A stretch of DNA of 61,211 nucleotides, from contig NZ_NSGH01000015.1 in NCBI RefSeq assembly GCF_002295105.1, positions 1 through 61,211 of the forward strand, given 5' to 3'. The position numbers and the translations under genes are program-made. Each line of letters opens with the position of its first letter. The stretch's first letter is position 1. Origin of the DNA: Salimicrobium humidisoli (lineage in GTDB: Bacteria; Bacillota; Bacilli; Bacillales; Halobacillaceae). Of the stretch, positions 8,025-17,665 are shown piece by piece. The notes below the pieces were generated by a model. It was not told the origin of the DNA. It ran no database searches and was given only the letters and a program-made list of their open reading frames with translations.

Positions 8025-9053
8025 TCAGGGACCGTCGTAATGATCAAGCCACTCGGCAATCATTTTGTGGGCAGTATTCTTTGTTACGACATCAAAATGG
8101 GAAACATCCGGTAAAAGGCTCACCTTTGTTTTCGGTGAATACTCGTTGAATAACGGTTGGAATGCCTCCGGTTTGGAGATGTGATCATCGGTACCAATCA
8201 TGACAAAAGATGGTTCCTCCAAACTCGCAATATCTTTTCCGTAATCATTGCGGGCGTGCATGGAAATTTGCAAAGCATAGTTATAGCGCAATGTTTCCGT
8301 ACCATCCCTGACGGCCTCAGGCATATTGAATGAAATAACATCTTTGTGATTTAGTACCGTAATACCAAACGTATTTAAGATACTCAAGCCGATCATACGC
8401 GGCATATTAACGTTGCTCCACTCACTGTCCGGGCGATAGGTCGGTGCCGTGTGGTGGATGAAGGGGGATAGCATCAGATAGCCATCGACCGGCTCATTCT
8501 CACCTCCGGCATACCGGATGACTGTTCCTCCACCGCTTGAGTGACCACCTAATAAAAGAGGACCTTCCTGCTGGCTCCGGATATACTTTACGAAGTCATT
8601 GATATCGTCTTCAAGCTGACCGATATAGTCTGCCTCCCCTCTGTTTTCCGTCTGTGGCCCGTGCCCACGGAAGTCGGGAGTATAGACGTTTGCAACATCG
8701 TTTTCGGATAAGTGACTGGCCAGTGGTTGAAGATAGCTGCTGTGGTAGGCGGATCCGTGCAGGAGGATAATCGTTTTATCGGTCTCTGCCCCGTAATAGC
8801 GGTAGGACAACTTTTCCCCGTCCCGTGCCGTATATTGCTGCAGGGAGGGCAGTTTGTTTTCGTTTGTTTGAAGCGTATCAAAACTTAGATCACCGTCGTC
8901 TCCGTTCGGAACGTCCGTCTTGCTGAACAGTACCATACTAAACACCACAATTAAAAAAATGACTGCCGAAATGCCGAAGGAAAAACCGATTCGTCTGAAA
9001 ATCCTTTTTTTGCGTCGGGACTTTGACCTTTTTGCTCCAGGTTGCGAAGTCAT
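8025..9053 (-). CDS. Membrane-anchored alpha/beta hydrolase
   Basis: 342 residues. A very basic N-terminus (about 8-21) precedes one hydrophobic anchor (22-44), and the rest is an outward-facing alpha/beta hydrolase fold. The oxyanion-hole segment LLHGS is at 98-101 and the nucleophile elbow GHSSG at 170-174 (Ser172). The acid is Asp289 or Asp290 in GTDDH, and the histidine is His319 in VSHFD. Topology and motifs resemble the serine aminopeptidase S33/monoglyceride-lipase-like group; the substrate is unknown. The ATG has AGGAGA 6 nt upstream and its own promoter at 9146-9175. It replaces the ybaJ-ybaK-cwlD genes found next to rpsI in B. subtilis. Confidence 0.85.
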   Translation of the reverse strand: MTSQPGAKRSKSRRKKRIFRRIGFSFGISAVIFLIVVFSMVLFSKTDVPNGDDGDLSFDTLQTNENKLPSLQQYTARDGEKLSYRYYGAETDKTIILLHGSAYHSSYLQPLASHLSENDVANVYTPDFRGHGPQTENRGEADYIGQLEDDINDFVKYIRSQQEGPLLLGGHSSGGGTVIRYAGGENEPVDGYLMLSPFIHHTAPTYRPDSEWSNVNMPRMIGLSILNTFGITVLNHKDVISFNMPEAVRDGTETLRYNYALQISMHARNDYGKDIASLEEPSFVMIGTDDHISKPEAFQPLFNEYSPKTKVSLLPDVSHFDVVTKNTAHKMIAEWLDHYDGP

Positions 9054-9145
9054 TAGTATTCTCCTAATGTTCGTTTTATCGTTCTTCGCTGACAGCCTTT
9101 TCCAAAGTAATCATTCCACCATACGGTCCAATGCTGTTTAACTAC

Positions 9146-9175
9146 AGTATATCAATCATTACGCAAATTTGTCAG
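9146..9175 (-). promoter_or_regulatory. Sigma-A promoter of the alpha/beta hydrolase gene
   Basis: On the minus strand, -35 CTGACA (9170-9175) and -10 TATACT (9146-9151) are 18 nt apart, each one base off consensus. It lies in the 321-bp gap between the hydrolase and rpsI. Apart from this promoter and the rpsI terminator I see nothing else there. Confidence 0.65.
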
Positions 9176-9314
9176 GGGCTCTCAGCTGGATTCCCGATCG
9201 AATGCCGGTAACTATTTACACCGGCGGACATATGAAGCGAAGAGGAAACACAGATGAAATATCCCAGGAGAAGATAAATTTTAGCGACAGGTAATATGTT
9301 CTGTATTTTGACGC

Positions 9315-9351
9315 AAAAAAGCCCTCCCTGCTCGATAAGAGCAAAGAGGGC
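9315..9351 (-). terminator. Terminator of the rplM-rpsI operon
   Basis: On the minus strand, GCCCTC...GAGGGC with an inner GCTC/GAGC pairing, followed by six T residues. It lies 24 bp after the rpsI stop. Confidence 0.9.
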
Positions 9352-9374
9352 AAACCCTTGATATATAAGGTTTC

Positions 9375-9767
9375 TTAACGCTTGGAGAACTGTGGTGCAC
9401 GACGTGCTTTCTTAAGACCGTATTTCTTACGCTCTTTCATACGTGCATCACGAGTAAGGAATCCAGCGCGTTTCAGTGGAGTACGGTATTCAGGGTCCGC
9501 TTCGAGAAGCGCACGTGCTACACCGTGACGGATCGCACCTGCCTGACCTGTAAATCCACCGCCGTCAACGTTTGCGTAAACGTCGTAGTTTCCTTGTGTT
9601 TCTGTAACGACAAGAGGCTGGTTCAAAATCTTACGAAGAGTTTCCAATGGGAAATAGTCCTGTGCATCAGTTTTATTTACGATTACCTGGCCGGTACCTG
9701 GGACTAGACGTACGCGAGCTGTAGACTTCTTACGACGTCCCGTGCCGGAGTATTGTACTTGTGCCAC
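9375..9767 (-). CDS. rpsI: 30S ribosomal protein S9
   Basis: 130 residues, the usual Bacillus length. Sequence begins [19 protein letters not shown] and ends in the conserved basic tail [14 protein letters not shown], which reaches the P-site tRNA in the 30S subunit. It follows rplM by 31 bp in the standard rplM-rpsI pair and ends at a strong terminator. Confidence 0.98.
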   Translation of the reverse strand: MAQVQYSGTGRRKKSTARVRLVPGTGQVIVNKTDAQDYFPLETLRKILNQPLVVTETQGNYDVYANVDGGGFTGQAGAIRHGVARALLEADPEYRTPLKRAGFLTRDARMKERKKYGLKKARRAPQFSKR

Positions 9768-9798
9768 TCTTAATTACCTCCTTTATTATTAGCTGTGA

Positions 9799-10236
9799 TT
9801 AGCCGCGAAGTTCGTAAACTTCTGGTTGTTGTGCTTCGTGCTTATGATCTTCACCTGCATAAACATGAAGTTTTTTGCTCATCTTACGTCCGAGACTTCC
9901 TTTTGGAAGCATGCCTTTGATGGATTTCTCCAGCATACGCTCAGGGAATTTCTCGCGCATTTCGTTAGCGGAACGGACTTTCAAACCACCTGGGTGATTG
10001 GAGTGACGGTAATATTTCTTATCCTGCCACTTGTTTCCTGAAAGTTCGATTTTCTCTGCATTAATAATAATTACGTGATCGCCAGTGTCAACGTGTGGAG
10101 TGTATGTCGCTTTGTGCTTTCCGCGAAGGATGGAAGCAACTTCAGTAGATAGACGACCAAGTGTCTGTCCAGCTGCATCCACAACATACCATTTGCGTTC
10201 CACGTTTGCTTCATTAGCCATGAATGTTGTACGCAT
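9799..10236 (-). CDS. rplM: 50S ribosomal protein L13
   Basis: 145 residues beginning [20 protein letters not shown], with the conserved [12 protein letters not shown] segment and an early-assembly 23S rRNA-binding core. The ATG at 10236 has GGAGGG upstream. It is first in rplM-rpsI, with its own promoter (10347-10376) and a 110-nt leader containing a hairpin that may be the L13 autoregulatory leader. Confidence 0.98.
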   Translation of the reverse strand: MRTTFMANEANVERKWYVVDAAGQTLGRLSTEVASILRGKHKATYTPHVDTGDHVIIINAEKIELSGNKWQDKKYYRHSNHPGGLKVRSANEMREKFPERMLEKSIKGMLPKGSLGRKMSKKLHVYAGEDHKHEAQQPEVYELRG

Positions 10237-10289
10237 GTCGGGTTCCCTCCTGATTTTTCATTAGATTTTTACTCTGATTCGATTTATAT

Positions 10290-10340
10290 TTCAATACGAT
10301 TAGTTTCCGGGGCTAATCGTGGTATAGAAATTAAATGCCA
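10290..10340 (-). promoter_or_regulatory. Candidate L13 leader RNA (rplM autoregulation)
   Basis: The rplM leader carries a hairpin with an ACGATTAG / CTAATCGT stem and a CCCCGGAAA loop (about 10296-10320), preceded by TTCTATACC. Firmicutes rplM operons commonly carry a structured leader bound by L13. The match is by position and hairpin, not a covariance search. Confidence 0.5.
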
Positions 10341-10346
10341 CAAGAT

Positions 10347-10376
10347 ATCATATAACATTTTCATACCAAATGTCAA
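10347..10376 (-). promoter_or_regulatory. Sigma-A promoter of rplM-rpsI
   Basis: On the minus strand, a perfect -35 TTGACA (10371-10376) and -10 TATGAT (10347-10352), with an 18-nt spacer. It lies in the gap between truA (stop 10418) and rplM. Confidence 0.85.
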
Positions 10377-10417
10377 TAGGCACACCAGGATTCGTTGCTT
10401 TTTTTCCGGAAAGAATA

Positions 10418-11158
10418 TCAGTAGCTCACTTCCCACAAAAACAGGCCGTGACCGGGGGTCGTGAAACCTGCGAGCCTGCGGTTGTGTTCCACAAGAGCCC
10501 GGGGTATCGTATCGATTTCTTTTTTCCCTTCCCCGATCTCAAGCAGTGTACCCATCATAATCCGGACCATATTGTACAAAAAGCCGTTCCCTCTTACGAT
10601 GAACTCCAGCTCTTCCCCTATTACATTCAATTCTGCCCGGGACACCGTACGGATTTTGTTTCCTTTCAGCGTAGTCTTCGCCGAGCAGAAAGCGGTGAAA
10701 TCGTGGGTGCCGACAAACTGTTTGACGGCTTCCTGCATTTTTTCCATATCAAGATTCCGGGGGTGATGATAGACCGTTCTCCTTCGGAACACGTCCCGGG
10801 AACGGACCGGTCTTACATAATAACGATACTCTTTCTCTTTGACGTCGAACTGGGCGTGGAAACTTTCTTCCACGTATTCTGCCTGCTTGACATAAATATC
10901 AGAAGGAAGCAGGGTCTCAAGCGCCCTAACCCAGCGATTCTCAGGCACTGCAAGAGAAGTATCGAAATGGAAGACCTGACCTTTGGCATGGACGCCGGCA
11001 TCCGTACGCCCGGAAGCGATGATGCGCACGTGTTCTCCTTTATGCATAGTCCGGAGCGCCTTCTCCAGTTCTTCCTGCACCGTTTTTCCGTTGGGCTGGA
11101 TCTGAAAGCCCGAATAGCCGGTGCCGTCGTATTCCACTGTACATTTTACCCGTTTCAT
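10418..11158 (-). CDS. truA: tRNA pseudouridine(38-40) synthase TruA
   Basis: 246 residues, the normal length for a TruA subunit. The catalytic motif SGRTDAGVHA places the nucleophilic aspartate at residue 53. N-terminal VEYDGTGYSGFQ is typical. It isomerises uridines 38-40 in the anticodon arm of many tRNAs as a homodimer. It starts 6 bp after the ecfT stop and is translationally linked to the ECF transporter genes, as in B. subtilis. Confidence 0.97.
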   Translation of the reverse strand: MKRVKCTVEYDGTGYSGFQIQPNGKTVQEELEKALRTMHKGEHVRIIASGRTDAGVHAKGQVFHFDTSLAVPENRWVRALETLLPSDIYVKQAEYVEESFHAQFDVKEKEYRYYVRPVRSRDVFRRRTVYHHPRNLDMEKMQEAVKQFVGTHDFTAFCSAKTTLKGNKIRTVSRAELNVIGEELEFIVRGNGFLYNMVRIMMGTLLEIGEGKKEIDTIPRALVEHNRRLAGFTTPGHGLFLWEVSY

Positions 11159-11164
11159 TACATT

Positions 11165-11962
11165 TCACACCCTCGTTCCTATCGTGGCCGCCATAACGAG
11201 ACAGAAGAAGAAAAACACGATGTAATCTTTTTTCCGGAAAAGCAGGGCCCGGATTTTCGTCCGGCCCTCCCCGCCCTGATACCCTCTTGCTTCCATCGCC
11301 ATCGCGAGCTCTTCGGCACGCTTGAATGCACTGACAAACAGAGGGATGAGGAGCGGGATGACGGCGCTCATCCTGTCTTTCAGACTCCCGGTACGGAAGT
11401 CCACACCCCGGGAAGCCTGGGCTTTTGATATCTTCTCCGCTTCCTGCATAAGTGTCGGAATAAAACGCAGGGAGATCGACATCATCAGTGCCAGTTCGTG
11501 GACAGGGAAGCGCAGTTTCTTCAACGGATGAAGCAGATACTCGATAGCATCCGTAATTTCTATCGGAGACGTCGTCAACGTCAGTAACGACGTGAACAGA
11601 ATAAGCAGGAAAAAACGCAAGGACAGCGTCCCGCCCTGGATCAGTGACTCTTCATAAAACGGAAAGCCGAGCACCGAGAATAGTATATCCCCCTGCCTTG
11701 AGACAAACAGGTGCAGGAGGAAAGTGAAAACGATCAGAAACCATACGGGCTTCAGGCCTTTCACAATAAACGACAGAGGGACTCTCGTGGCAAGAGCCGT
11801 CCCTATGGCGAAGGCGGTGAGAATACTGTAGCTCCACACGGAATTAGCAAAGAATACGATAATGACGAAAAAGAAAATAACGAGAATTTTCGTCCTCGGA
11901 TCCAATCGATGAATGAGAGAAGTACCCGGGACATACTGCCCGATGATCATCGAATTATTCAT
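11165..11962 (-). CDS. ecfT: ECF transporter transmembrane component EcfT
   Basis: 265 residues with about five or six membrane helices. The start [22 protein letters not shown] is typical. The two cytoplasmic coupling-helix motifs appear as [11 protein letters not shown] and [10 protein letters not shown], both with the ARG signature. It couples the EcfA1-EcfA2 ATPases to exchangeable S components for vitamin and metal uptake. It overlaps ecfA2 by 8 nt. Confidence 0.96.
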   Translation of the reverse strand: MNNSMIIGQYVPGTSLIHRLDPRTKILVIFFFVIIVFFANSVWSYSILTAFAIGTALATRVPLSFIVKGLKPVWFLIVFTFLLHLFVSRQGDILFSVLGFPFYEESLIQGGTLSLRFFLLILFTSLLTLTTSPIEITDAIEYLLHPLKKLRFPVHELALMMSISLRFIPTLMQEAEKISKAQASRGVDFRTGSLKDRMSAVIPLLIPLFVSAFKRAEELAMAMEARGYQGGEGRTKIRALLFRKKDYIVFFFFCLVMAATIGTRV

Positions 11963-12827
11963 AATCGTCTCTCCTTCCCAGCCGGGATGTGAGTTCCTTT
12001 GCTAATTCAGCAAGGGGCTGTTTGTTGTATTCGATCGAAACACCGAACTCTTTCTCAATCTTCTCCAGGAACTCGAGCACTTCCGGTACATCGAGCTGCA
12101 CCTGCCGCAGTTCTTCTTTTCTTTTGAACACATCGAGCGGTGCTCCCTGCATGTATTTCCTGCCCTCATTCAAAATGACGACCTCGTCGGCATACGTCAG
12201 GGCATCCTCCATACTGTGAGTCACAAGTACGGTGGTAAGTTCCTCACTCTCATGGAGAGAATAGAACATATCCATCATTTCTTTCTGACCCCTCGGATCA
12301 AGACCCGCCGTAGGCTCGTCCAGAACGAGCACTTTCGGCTTCATGGCGAGCACGCCCGCGATGGCCACTCTTCTCATCTGTCCGCCGCTTAAATCAAACG
12401 GCGACTTCTCTTTCATATCTTCCGGAAGCTGCACGGCTTCAAGAGCCTTGTCCACCCGCTCCCTGATTTCTTCCTCATCCACACCGAAATTCTTCGGCCC
12501 GAAAGCGATATCTTTCTCCACCGTTTCTTCAAACAGTTGGTGTTCCGGATACTGAAAAACGATGCCGGTTTTTTCGCGCAGACTGCGTAAATTTTTATTC
12601 TTCTTCCCGGCTTCGATGACGAAATCTCCGACCTTCACACTTCCGGAAGTCGGCTGCAACAGCGCATTAATGTGCTGGATAAGCGTAGATTTCCCCGATC
12701 CGGTATGCCCGATGATTGCAGTATACGAGCCCGAAGGCACATGAAGGGAGAGATTTTCGAGCGCTCTGAATTCAAACGGCGTCCCCGGGCTGTATGTATA
12801 TGTTACTTCGTTGAATGTAAGTTCCAT
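11955..12827 (-). CDS. ecfA2: ECF transporter ATP-binding subunit EcfA2
   Basis: 290 residues. Walker [11 protein letters not shown]-loop [13 protein letters not shown], signature LSGGQMRR, Walker [14 protein letters not shown] and switch histidine VTHSM are all intact. The C-terminal extension is typical of the EcfA2 type. With EcfA1 it forms the heterodimeric motor of group II ECF importers. It overlaps ecfA1 by 25 nt, implying coupled translation. Confidence 0.95.
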   Translation of the reverse strand: MELTFNEVTYTYSPGTPFEFRALENLSLHVPSGSYTAIIGHTGSGKSTLIQHINALLQPTSGSVKVGDFVIEAGKKNKNLRSLREKTGIVFQYPEHQLFEETVEKDIAFGPKNFGVDEEEIRERVDKALEAVQLPEDMKEKSPFDLSGGQMRRVAIAGVLAMKPKVLVLDEPTAGLDPRGQKEMMDMFYSLHESEELTTVLVTHSMEDALTYADEVVILNEGRKYMQGAPLDVFKRKEELRQVQLDVPEVLEFLEKIEKEFGVSIEYNKQPLAELAKELTSRLGRRDDYE

Positions 12828-13639
12828 AGCTCCTCCACCATCTCCTCATGATTTAGCGGTTCCTTCCGAAAAGAAACGCCGTATTGTTTCATCTCCTCCG
12901 TCAGCTTTGCTACAAACGGCACATCAAGGCCGATGGAGGAAAGGGAGTCTTTATGGGCAAACACTTCCCGCGGGGTGCCTTCAAACCACACTTCCCCTTT
13001 GTTCATTACGATTACCCTGTCCGCTGCCACAATCTCCCGTAAGTCATGGGTAATGGTCACGAGAGACATATTCGATTTTTCCTGAACGTCCCGAACCGTC
13101 TTCAGTATTTCCTGACGACCTTTCGGATCGAGCATAGCTGTAGCCTCATCGAGCAGCATATAATCAGGCGCAATCGCCAGTACTCCAGCAATGGCCACAC
13201 GCTGCTTCTGACCTCCGGAGAGCCGGTGAGGTTCGTGGTTTTCGTAGGTTTCCATCTGCACATCTCTCAGACTTCCGGCTACTTTCTCCACCATTTCTTC
13301 CCGTGGCACTCCCTGGTTTTCCATACCGAATGCAATATCATCCCGGACGGTCGTACCGACAAACTGGTTATCGGGGTTCTGAAAAACCATGCCCACTTTT
13401 TTTCTGATTTCCCACACAGAGTCCGGGTTCACACTCATACCGTCCACACTGACTTCCCCGTTTTCGGCAAAGAGGAGCCCATTCATCAATTTGGCAATCG
13501 TAGACTTGCCGGACCCGTTGTGACCGATAATCGCCACCCACTCGCCTTTTTCGATGAAAAAATCGACATCTTTCAACACGGGCGGGGCGTCTTCCTGGTA
13601 GCGGAACGTCACACCTTCAAATTCTATCCTGTCCTTCAT
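12803..13639 (-). CDS. ecfA1: ECF transporter ATP-binding subunit EcfA1
   Basis: 278 residues. Walker [11 protein letters not shown]-loop [13 protein letters not shown], signature LSGGQKQR, Walker [14 protein letters not shown] (Glu present, MLDP variant) and ITHDL switch. The ATG at 13639 has GAGGAGG upstream. It follows the rplQ terminator by about 60 bp, so expression may depend on read-through; no clear separate promoter is visible. Confidence 0.95.
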   Translation of the reverse strand: MKDRIEFEGVTFRYQEDAPPVLKDVDFFIEKGEWVAIIGHNGSGKSTIAKLMNGLLFAENGEVSVDGMSVNPDSVWEIRKKVGMVFQNPDNQFVGTTVRDDIAFGMENQGVPREEMVEKVAGSLRDVQMETYENHEPHRLSGGQKQRVAIAGVLAIAPDYMLLDEATAMLDPKGRQEILKTVRDVQEKSNMSLVTITHDLREIVAADRVIVMNKGEVWFEGTPREVFAHKDSLSSIGLDVPFVAKLTEEMKQYGVSFRKEPLNHEEMVEELWNLHSTK

Positions 13640-13701
13640 TTCCTGGCCTCCTCTTTGCTATTTCCCGGGAAATAGGGTGGGAATCAACTAACTTCCTGCA
13701 C

Positions 13702-13750
13702 AAAAAAAGGGCTGGAGTTAACCTCACGAATGAGATACCGTCCTGCCCTT
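13702..13750 (-). terminator. Terminator of the alpha operon after rplQ
   Basis: On the minus strand an AAAGGGC...GCCCTTT outer stem encloses a CTCA-TTCG-TGAG tetraloop hairpin and is followed by a T7 run. It lies 17 bp beyond the rplQ stop. Confidence 0.85.
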
Positions 13751-13766
13751 TCGCTATTATCAGACT

Positions 13767-14123
13767 TTATACAAGTTCGATAATCGCCATTTTTGCGCCG
13801 TCACCTTTACGCGCATCAAGTTTCAATACACGAGTGTAACCGCCCTGACGGTCTGCATAACGCGGACCAACGTCAGAGAACAGCTTCTGAAGAGCAGTTT
13901 CGGCTCCTTCTTCGTCTGCATCCTGCTTGTAAAGGAACGACTCTGCCTGGCGGCGTGCATGCAAGTCGCCACGCTTACCAAGTGTAATCATTTTTTCTAC
14001 AGAGGAACGAAGTTCTTTCGCTTTCGCTTCCGTTGTTTCCAGACGTTCATGGATAATCAGATCCGTTGTGAGATTGCGCATCATTGCCACACGGTGTTCT
14101 GTTTTACGACCTAGTTTTCTCAT
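13767..14123 (-). CDS. rplQ: 50S ribosomal protein L17
   Basis: 118 residues. Sequence [23 protein letters not shown] and the C-terminal [22 protein letters not shown] are typical of L17, which lines the peptide exit tunnel rim. ATG with AAGGAGGG upstream. Last gene of the rpsM-rpsK-rpoA-rplQ group. Confidence 0.98.
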   Translation of the reverse strand: MRKLGRKTEHRVAMMRNLTTDLIIHERLETTEAKAKELRSSVEKMITLGKRGDLHARRQAESFLYKQDADEEGAETALQKLFSDVGPRYADRQGGYTRVLKLDARKGDGAKMAIIELV

Positions 14124-14159
14124 CGATAACCCTCCTTTTCAGATGTTCCCTCTTTATCG

Positions 14160-15104
14160 TCAGTCTTCTTTACGAAGGCCAAGGTTAAGTTCATTCAGTT
14201 TGTGCTTAACTTCTTCCAACGATTTTCTGCCGAGGTTACGGACTTTCATCATATCGTCTTCACTCTTATTAGCCAGCTCCTGAACCGTGTTGATACCGGC
14301 ACGTTTCAGGCAGTTGTAAGAACGAACCGAGAGATCCAGTTCTTCGATCGTCATCTCAAGAACTTTTTCTTTCTGGTCTTCTTCTTTTTCTACCATAATT
14401 TCGGCATTTTTCGCTTCATCCGTCAATCCGACGAAGATATTCAAATGCTCCATATATACTTTAGCCCCTAAAGAGATCGCCTCTTCCGGACGAATGCTAC
14501 CATCCGTCGATACATCCAGTGTAAGTTTATCGTAGTTGGAGATGTGCCCGATACGGGTGTTCTCCACCTGATACGTTACACGGGATACAGGGGTGAAGAT
14601 AGAGTCAACCGGAATTACTCCTATTGGTAAATCTTCGTGGTTGTTCCCTTCAGCCGGGCGATATCCTCGACCGCTTTCAGCTGTAATACGCATACGCAGA
14701 TTCGTATTACTATCAAGGGTAGCGATGTGAAGTTCCGGATTCAGTACTTCAACGTCACTATCATGAGTAATATCAGCAGCGGTGACTTTTCCTTCACCCT
14801 GGACATCGATTTCCAAAGTCTTCTCGTCATCAGAATAGATCTTCAGAGCAAGTTTCTTCAGATTCAAAACGACAGTGGTTACGTCTTCCATGACACCTTC
14901 GATCGTCGAAAATTCATGAAGGACCCCGTCAATTTGTACAGATGTCACAGCGGCACCGGGAAGTGAGGATAATAGGATACGACGCAAGGAGTTACCTAGT
15001 GTTGTACCATACCCACGCTCAAGCGGCTCGACGACGAATTTACCAAAAGTAGAATCATCGCTGATCTCCACCGTTTCAATGTTTGGTTTCTCAATTTCGA
15101 TCAT
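14160..15104 (-). CDS. rpoA: DNA-directed RNA polymerase subunit alpha
   Basis: 314 residues, the Bacillus length. The N-terminal dimerisation/assembly domain (1-about 228) contains [18 protein letters not shown]. An acidic linker (EKEEDQKEK) leads to the C-terminal domain, whose helix-hairpin-helix contacts UP elements and regulators ([15 protein letters not shown]). It is separated from rpsK by a 172-nt gap, unusually long inside this superoperon. Confidence 0.98.
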   Translation of the reverse strand: MIEIEKPNIETVEISDDSTFGKFVVEPLERGYGTTLGNSLRRILLSSLPGAAVTSVQIDGVLHEFSTIEGVMEDVTTVVLNLKKLALKIYSDDEKTLEIDVQGEGKVTAADITHDSDVEVLNPELHIATLDSNTNLRMRITAESGRGYRPAEGNNHEDLPIGVIPVDSIFTPVSRVTYQVENTRIGHISNYDKLTLDVSTDGSIRPEEAISLGAKVYMEHLNIFVGLTDEAKNAEIMVEKEEDQKEKVLEMTIEELDLSVRSYNCLKRAGINTVQELANKSEDDMMKVRNLGRKSLEEVKHKLNELNLGLRKED

Positions 15105-15276
15105 TTACACAAAAACCTCCTTCAAAACGTCGAAACCCCGGTCAGACAGAAGTCCAACCGAAATTCCTCAGGCAGGCAGCCCCTCTACCAGTAAACTGCA
15201 TCTCTAAGGTTAAACGCATGGCTGTTATTGGTGGTTATAACCCTTAAAGAGGGCGATAAAACAATTCAGACTTCAA
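15105..15276 (-). other. 172-nt gap between rpsK and rpoA, unexplained leader
   Basis: No open reading frame of note. On the minus strand it has small inverted repeats, including CCCTCTTTAAGGG near the rpsK end, and an AAGGAGG serving rpoA. No canonical promoter or terminator is clear. Confidence 0.5.
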
Positions 15277-15672
15277 TTACACGCGACGACGTTTCGGTGG
15301 ACGGCAACCATTGTGTGGAACCGGTGTTACATCTCTGATAGCTGTGATTTCGATACCTACTGCCTGGATGGAGCGGATAGCCGCTTCACGGCCGGCGCCA
15401 GGTCCTTTAACAGCTACTTCAAGATCTTTCATGCCGTTATCCATAGCTTCTTTTGCAGAAGTTTCTGCAGCCATTTGAGCTGCGAATGGAGTAGATTTAC
15501 GGGAGCCTTTGAAACCGAGAGTTCCGGCACTGCTCCAGCTGATCACGTTACCTTGCACATCTGTAATCGTGATAATCGTGTTGTTGAAAGTAGAGCGGAT
15601 ATGAGCAATACCACTCTCCACATTCTTTTTCACGCGACGTTTCCGGGTACGGGTGTTCTTACGTGCTACCAT
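15277..15672 (-). CDS. rpsK: 30S ribosomal protein S11
   Basis: 131 residues. It has the [19 protein letters not shown] start, the [12 protein letters not shown] core and the C-terminal [16 protein letters not shown], where Asn-Gly is the known isoaspartate-prone site. It forms the 30S platform with S6, S18 and S21. It lies 24 bp after rpsM. Confidence 0.98.
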   Translation of the reverse strand: MVARKNTRTRKRRVKKNVESGIAHIRSTFNNTIITITDVQGNVISWSSAGTLGFKGSRKSTPFAAQMAAETSAKEAMDNGMKDLEVAVKGPGAGREAAIRSIQAVGIEITAIRDVTPVPHNGCRPPKRRRV

Positions 15673-15696
15673 AACTATACCTCCTTTATCAATTAA

Positions 15697-16062
15697 TTAT
15701 TTGCGTTTGTTTGCTACTGTACGACGAGGACCTTTACGGGTACGGGAGTTGTTTTTCGTCTTCTGGCCGCGACTTGGAAGACCACGACGGTGACGAAGCC
15801 CACGATAAGAGCCGATTTCGATCAGACGCTTAACGTTAAGGGAGTTCTCACGACGAAGGTCACCTTCGACGTTGTATTTGTTCAGTTCAGTACGAATTTT
15901 CGTAAGTTCATCTTCTGTAAGATCACGGACACGGGTAGATTCATCTACTCCGGCATCCTGTACAATTTGACTTGCCAGGGATTTACCGATTCCGTAAACA
16001 TAAGTCAATGAGATAGAAATTCGTTTATCACGAGGGATATCAACACCTGCTATACGTGCCAT
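15697..16062 (-). CDS. rpsM: 30S ribosomal protein S13
   Basis: 121 residues, [21 protein letters not shown] start, with [20 protein letters not shown] and the basic tail [11 protein letters not shown] that contacts P-site tRNA. In the standard order rpmJ-rpsM-rpsK. Confidence 0.98.
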   Translation of the reverse strand: MARIAGVDIPRDKRISISLTYVYGIGKSLASQIVQDAGVDESTRVRDLTEDELTKIRTELNKYNVEGDLRRENSLNVKRLIEIGSYRGLRHRRGLPSRGQKTKNNSRTRKGPRRTVANKRK

Positions 16063-16086
16063 AGGGAACGTGCACCTCCTTTTTTA

Positions 16087-16200
16087 TTAACCTTGTTTCT
16101 GTTTGTGTTTCGGGTTATCGCAAATTACCATTACTTTGCCATTACGACGAACGACTTTACATTTATCACAAATCTTCTTAACAGAAGCCCTTACCTTCAT
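16087..16200 (-). CDS. rpmJ: 50S ribosomal protein L36, zinc-binding form
   Basis: 37 residues, [17 protein letters not shown] at the N-terminus. Zinc ribbon ligands are Cys11, Cys14, Cys27 and His32. The ATG at 16200 has GGAGG 8 nt upstream. It lies between infA and rpsM as in other Bacillaceae. Confidence 0.96.
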   Translation of the reverse strand: MKVRASVKKICDKCKVVRRNGKVMVICDNPKHKQKQG

Positions 16201-16233
16201 CATTCATACCTCCTTGTTATATCGGAGCTTATT

Positions 16234-16452
16234 CTATTTGTAACGGTACGTTATCCGTCCTTTAGTAAGATCATACGGGGACAGTTCCACTGTCACTTTA
16301 TCACCTGGAAGAATACGGATGAAGTTCATGCGTATTTTACCGGAGACGTGAGCAAGTACCGTATGCTGATTCTCAAGTTCGACTTTGAACTGAGCGTTCG
16401 GCAATGTCTCCACTACGGTTCCTTCAATTTCAATTACATCGTCTTTCGCCAT
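16234..16452 (-). CDS. infA: Translation initiation factor IF-1
   Basis: 72 residues forming a single OB (S1-like) fold: [20 protein letters not shown], then [19 protein letters not shown]. It binds the 30S A site during initiation. The start overlaps the preceding KOW-protein gene by 23 nt, and its GGGAGA lies inside that gene. Confidence 0.98.
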   Translation of the reverse strand: MAKDDVIEIEGTVVETLPNAQFKVELENQHTVLAHVSGKIRMNFIRILPGDKVTVELSPYDLTKGRITYRYK

Positions 16453-16765
16453 CGAGTTGCTCTCCCTTCTCTAAATCAGTCACCAGTTCATTGATATATT
16501 TACTAACAGCAAAACGAAGCTTGCCGTTTGTGACACGACCTGTTTCCAGAAGGCTGCTTTGGACTTCCGGAGAGATGAAGCTCGTGCAGGACACATGCTG
16601 CATGTTCTTCTTCTTCGGCCTGTCGTATTTCCTCTTCTCTCCGTCAGCAAGCATTACAGCGCCATCTTCAAGTTTATCGATGACTACCGCATATTGACCT
16701 GCTTCCCGTCCACGCTCAATACGAACAATCTGACCTATTCGCGGACTCGATTCCGATTCACTCAC
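16430..16765 (-). CDS. KOW-domain RNA-binding protein (YbzG-like)
   Basis: About 111 residues from the proposed GTG at 16765 (AAGGTG upstream); an ATG 33 nt earlier (16798) is possible. The N-terminal KOW motif ([20 protein letters not shown]) is followed by RPKKKN and a conserved tail [18 protein letters not shown]. This L14e-like family precedes infA in many Bacillaceae and is presumed ribosome- or RNA-associated; its role is unknown. Normally map lies between adk and this gene; here it is missing. Confidence 0.85.
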   Translation of the reverse strand: MSESESSPRIGQIVRIERGREAGQYAVVIDKLEDGAVMLADGEKRKYDRPKKKNMQHVSCTSFISPEVQSSLLETGRVTNGKLRFAVSKYINELVTDLEKGEQLDGERRCN

Positions 16766-16977
16766 AGTACGATCACCTTCATTTAAAGTAATAAACACAG
16801 TAATCGCGTCGGAGAGGAACTACAAGCTCCTGCCGTTTCGCATTACCACTTTCGGACACTAACTTTGAACATAACAAGGAACACTTTCAATTTCAAGAAA
16901 AAAGTTTCGCTATTACGTGAAAGGTTACCGTGCCCATCCATGGCAACCCTCATTTATTCCGGGTTCTCTGTTTCACC

Positions 16978-17661
<684 letters not shown>

Positions 17662-17665
17662 CTAT

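Noticed and set aside
10370-11428. 352-codon plus-strand frame opposite truA and ecfT
   Set aside because: Antisense to two clearly conserved genes and spans their junction; no Shine-Dalgarno site and no recognisable domain.
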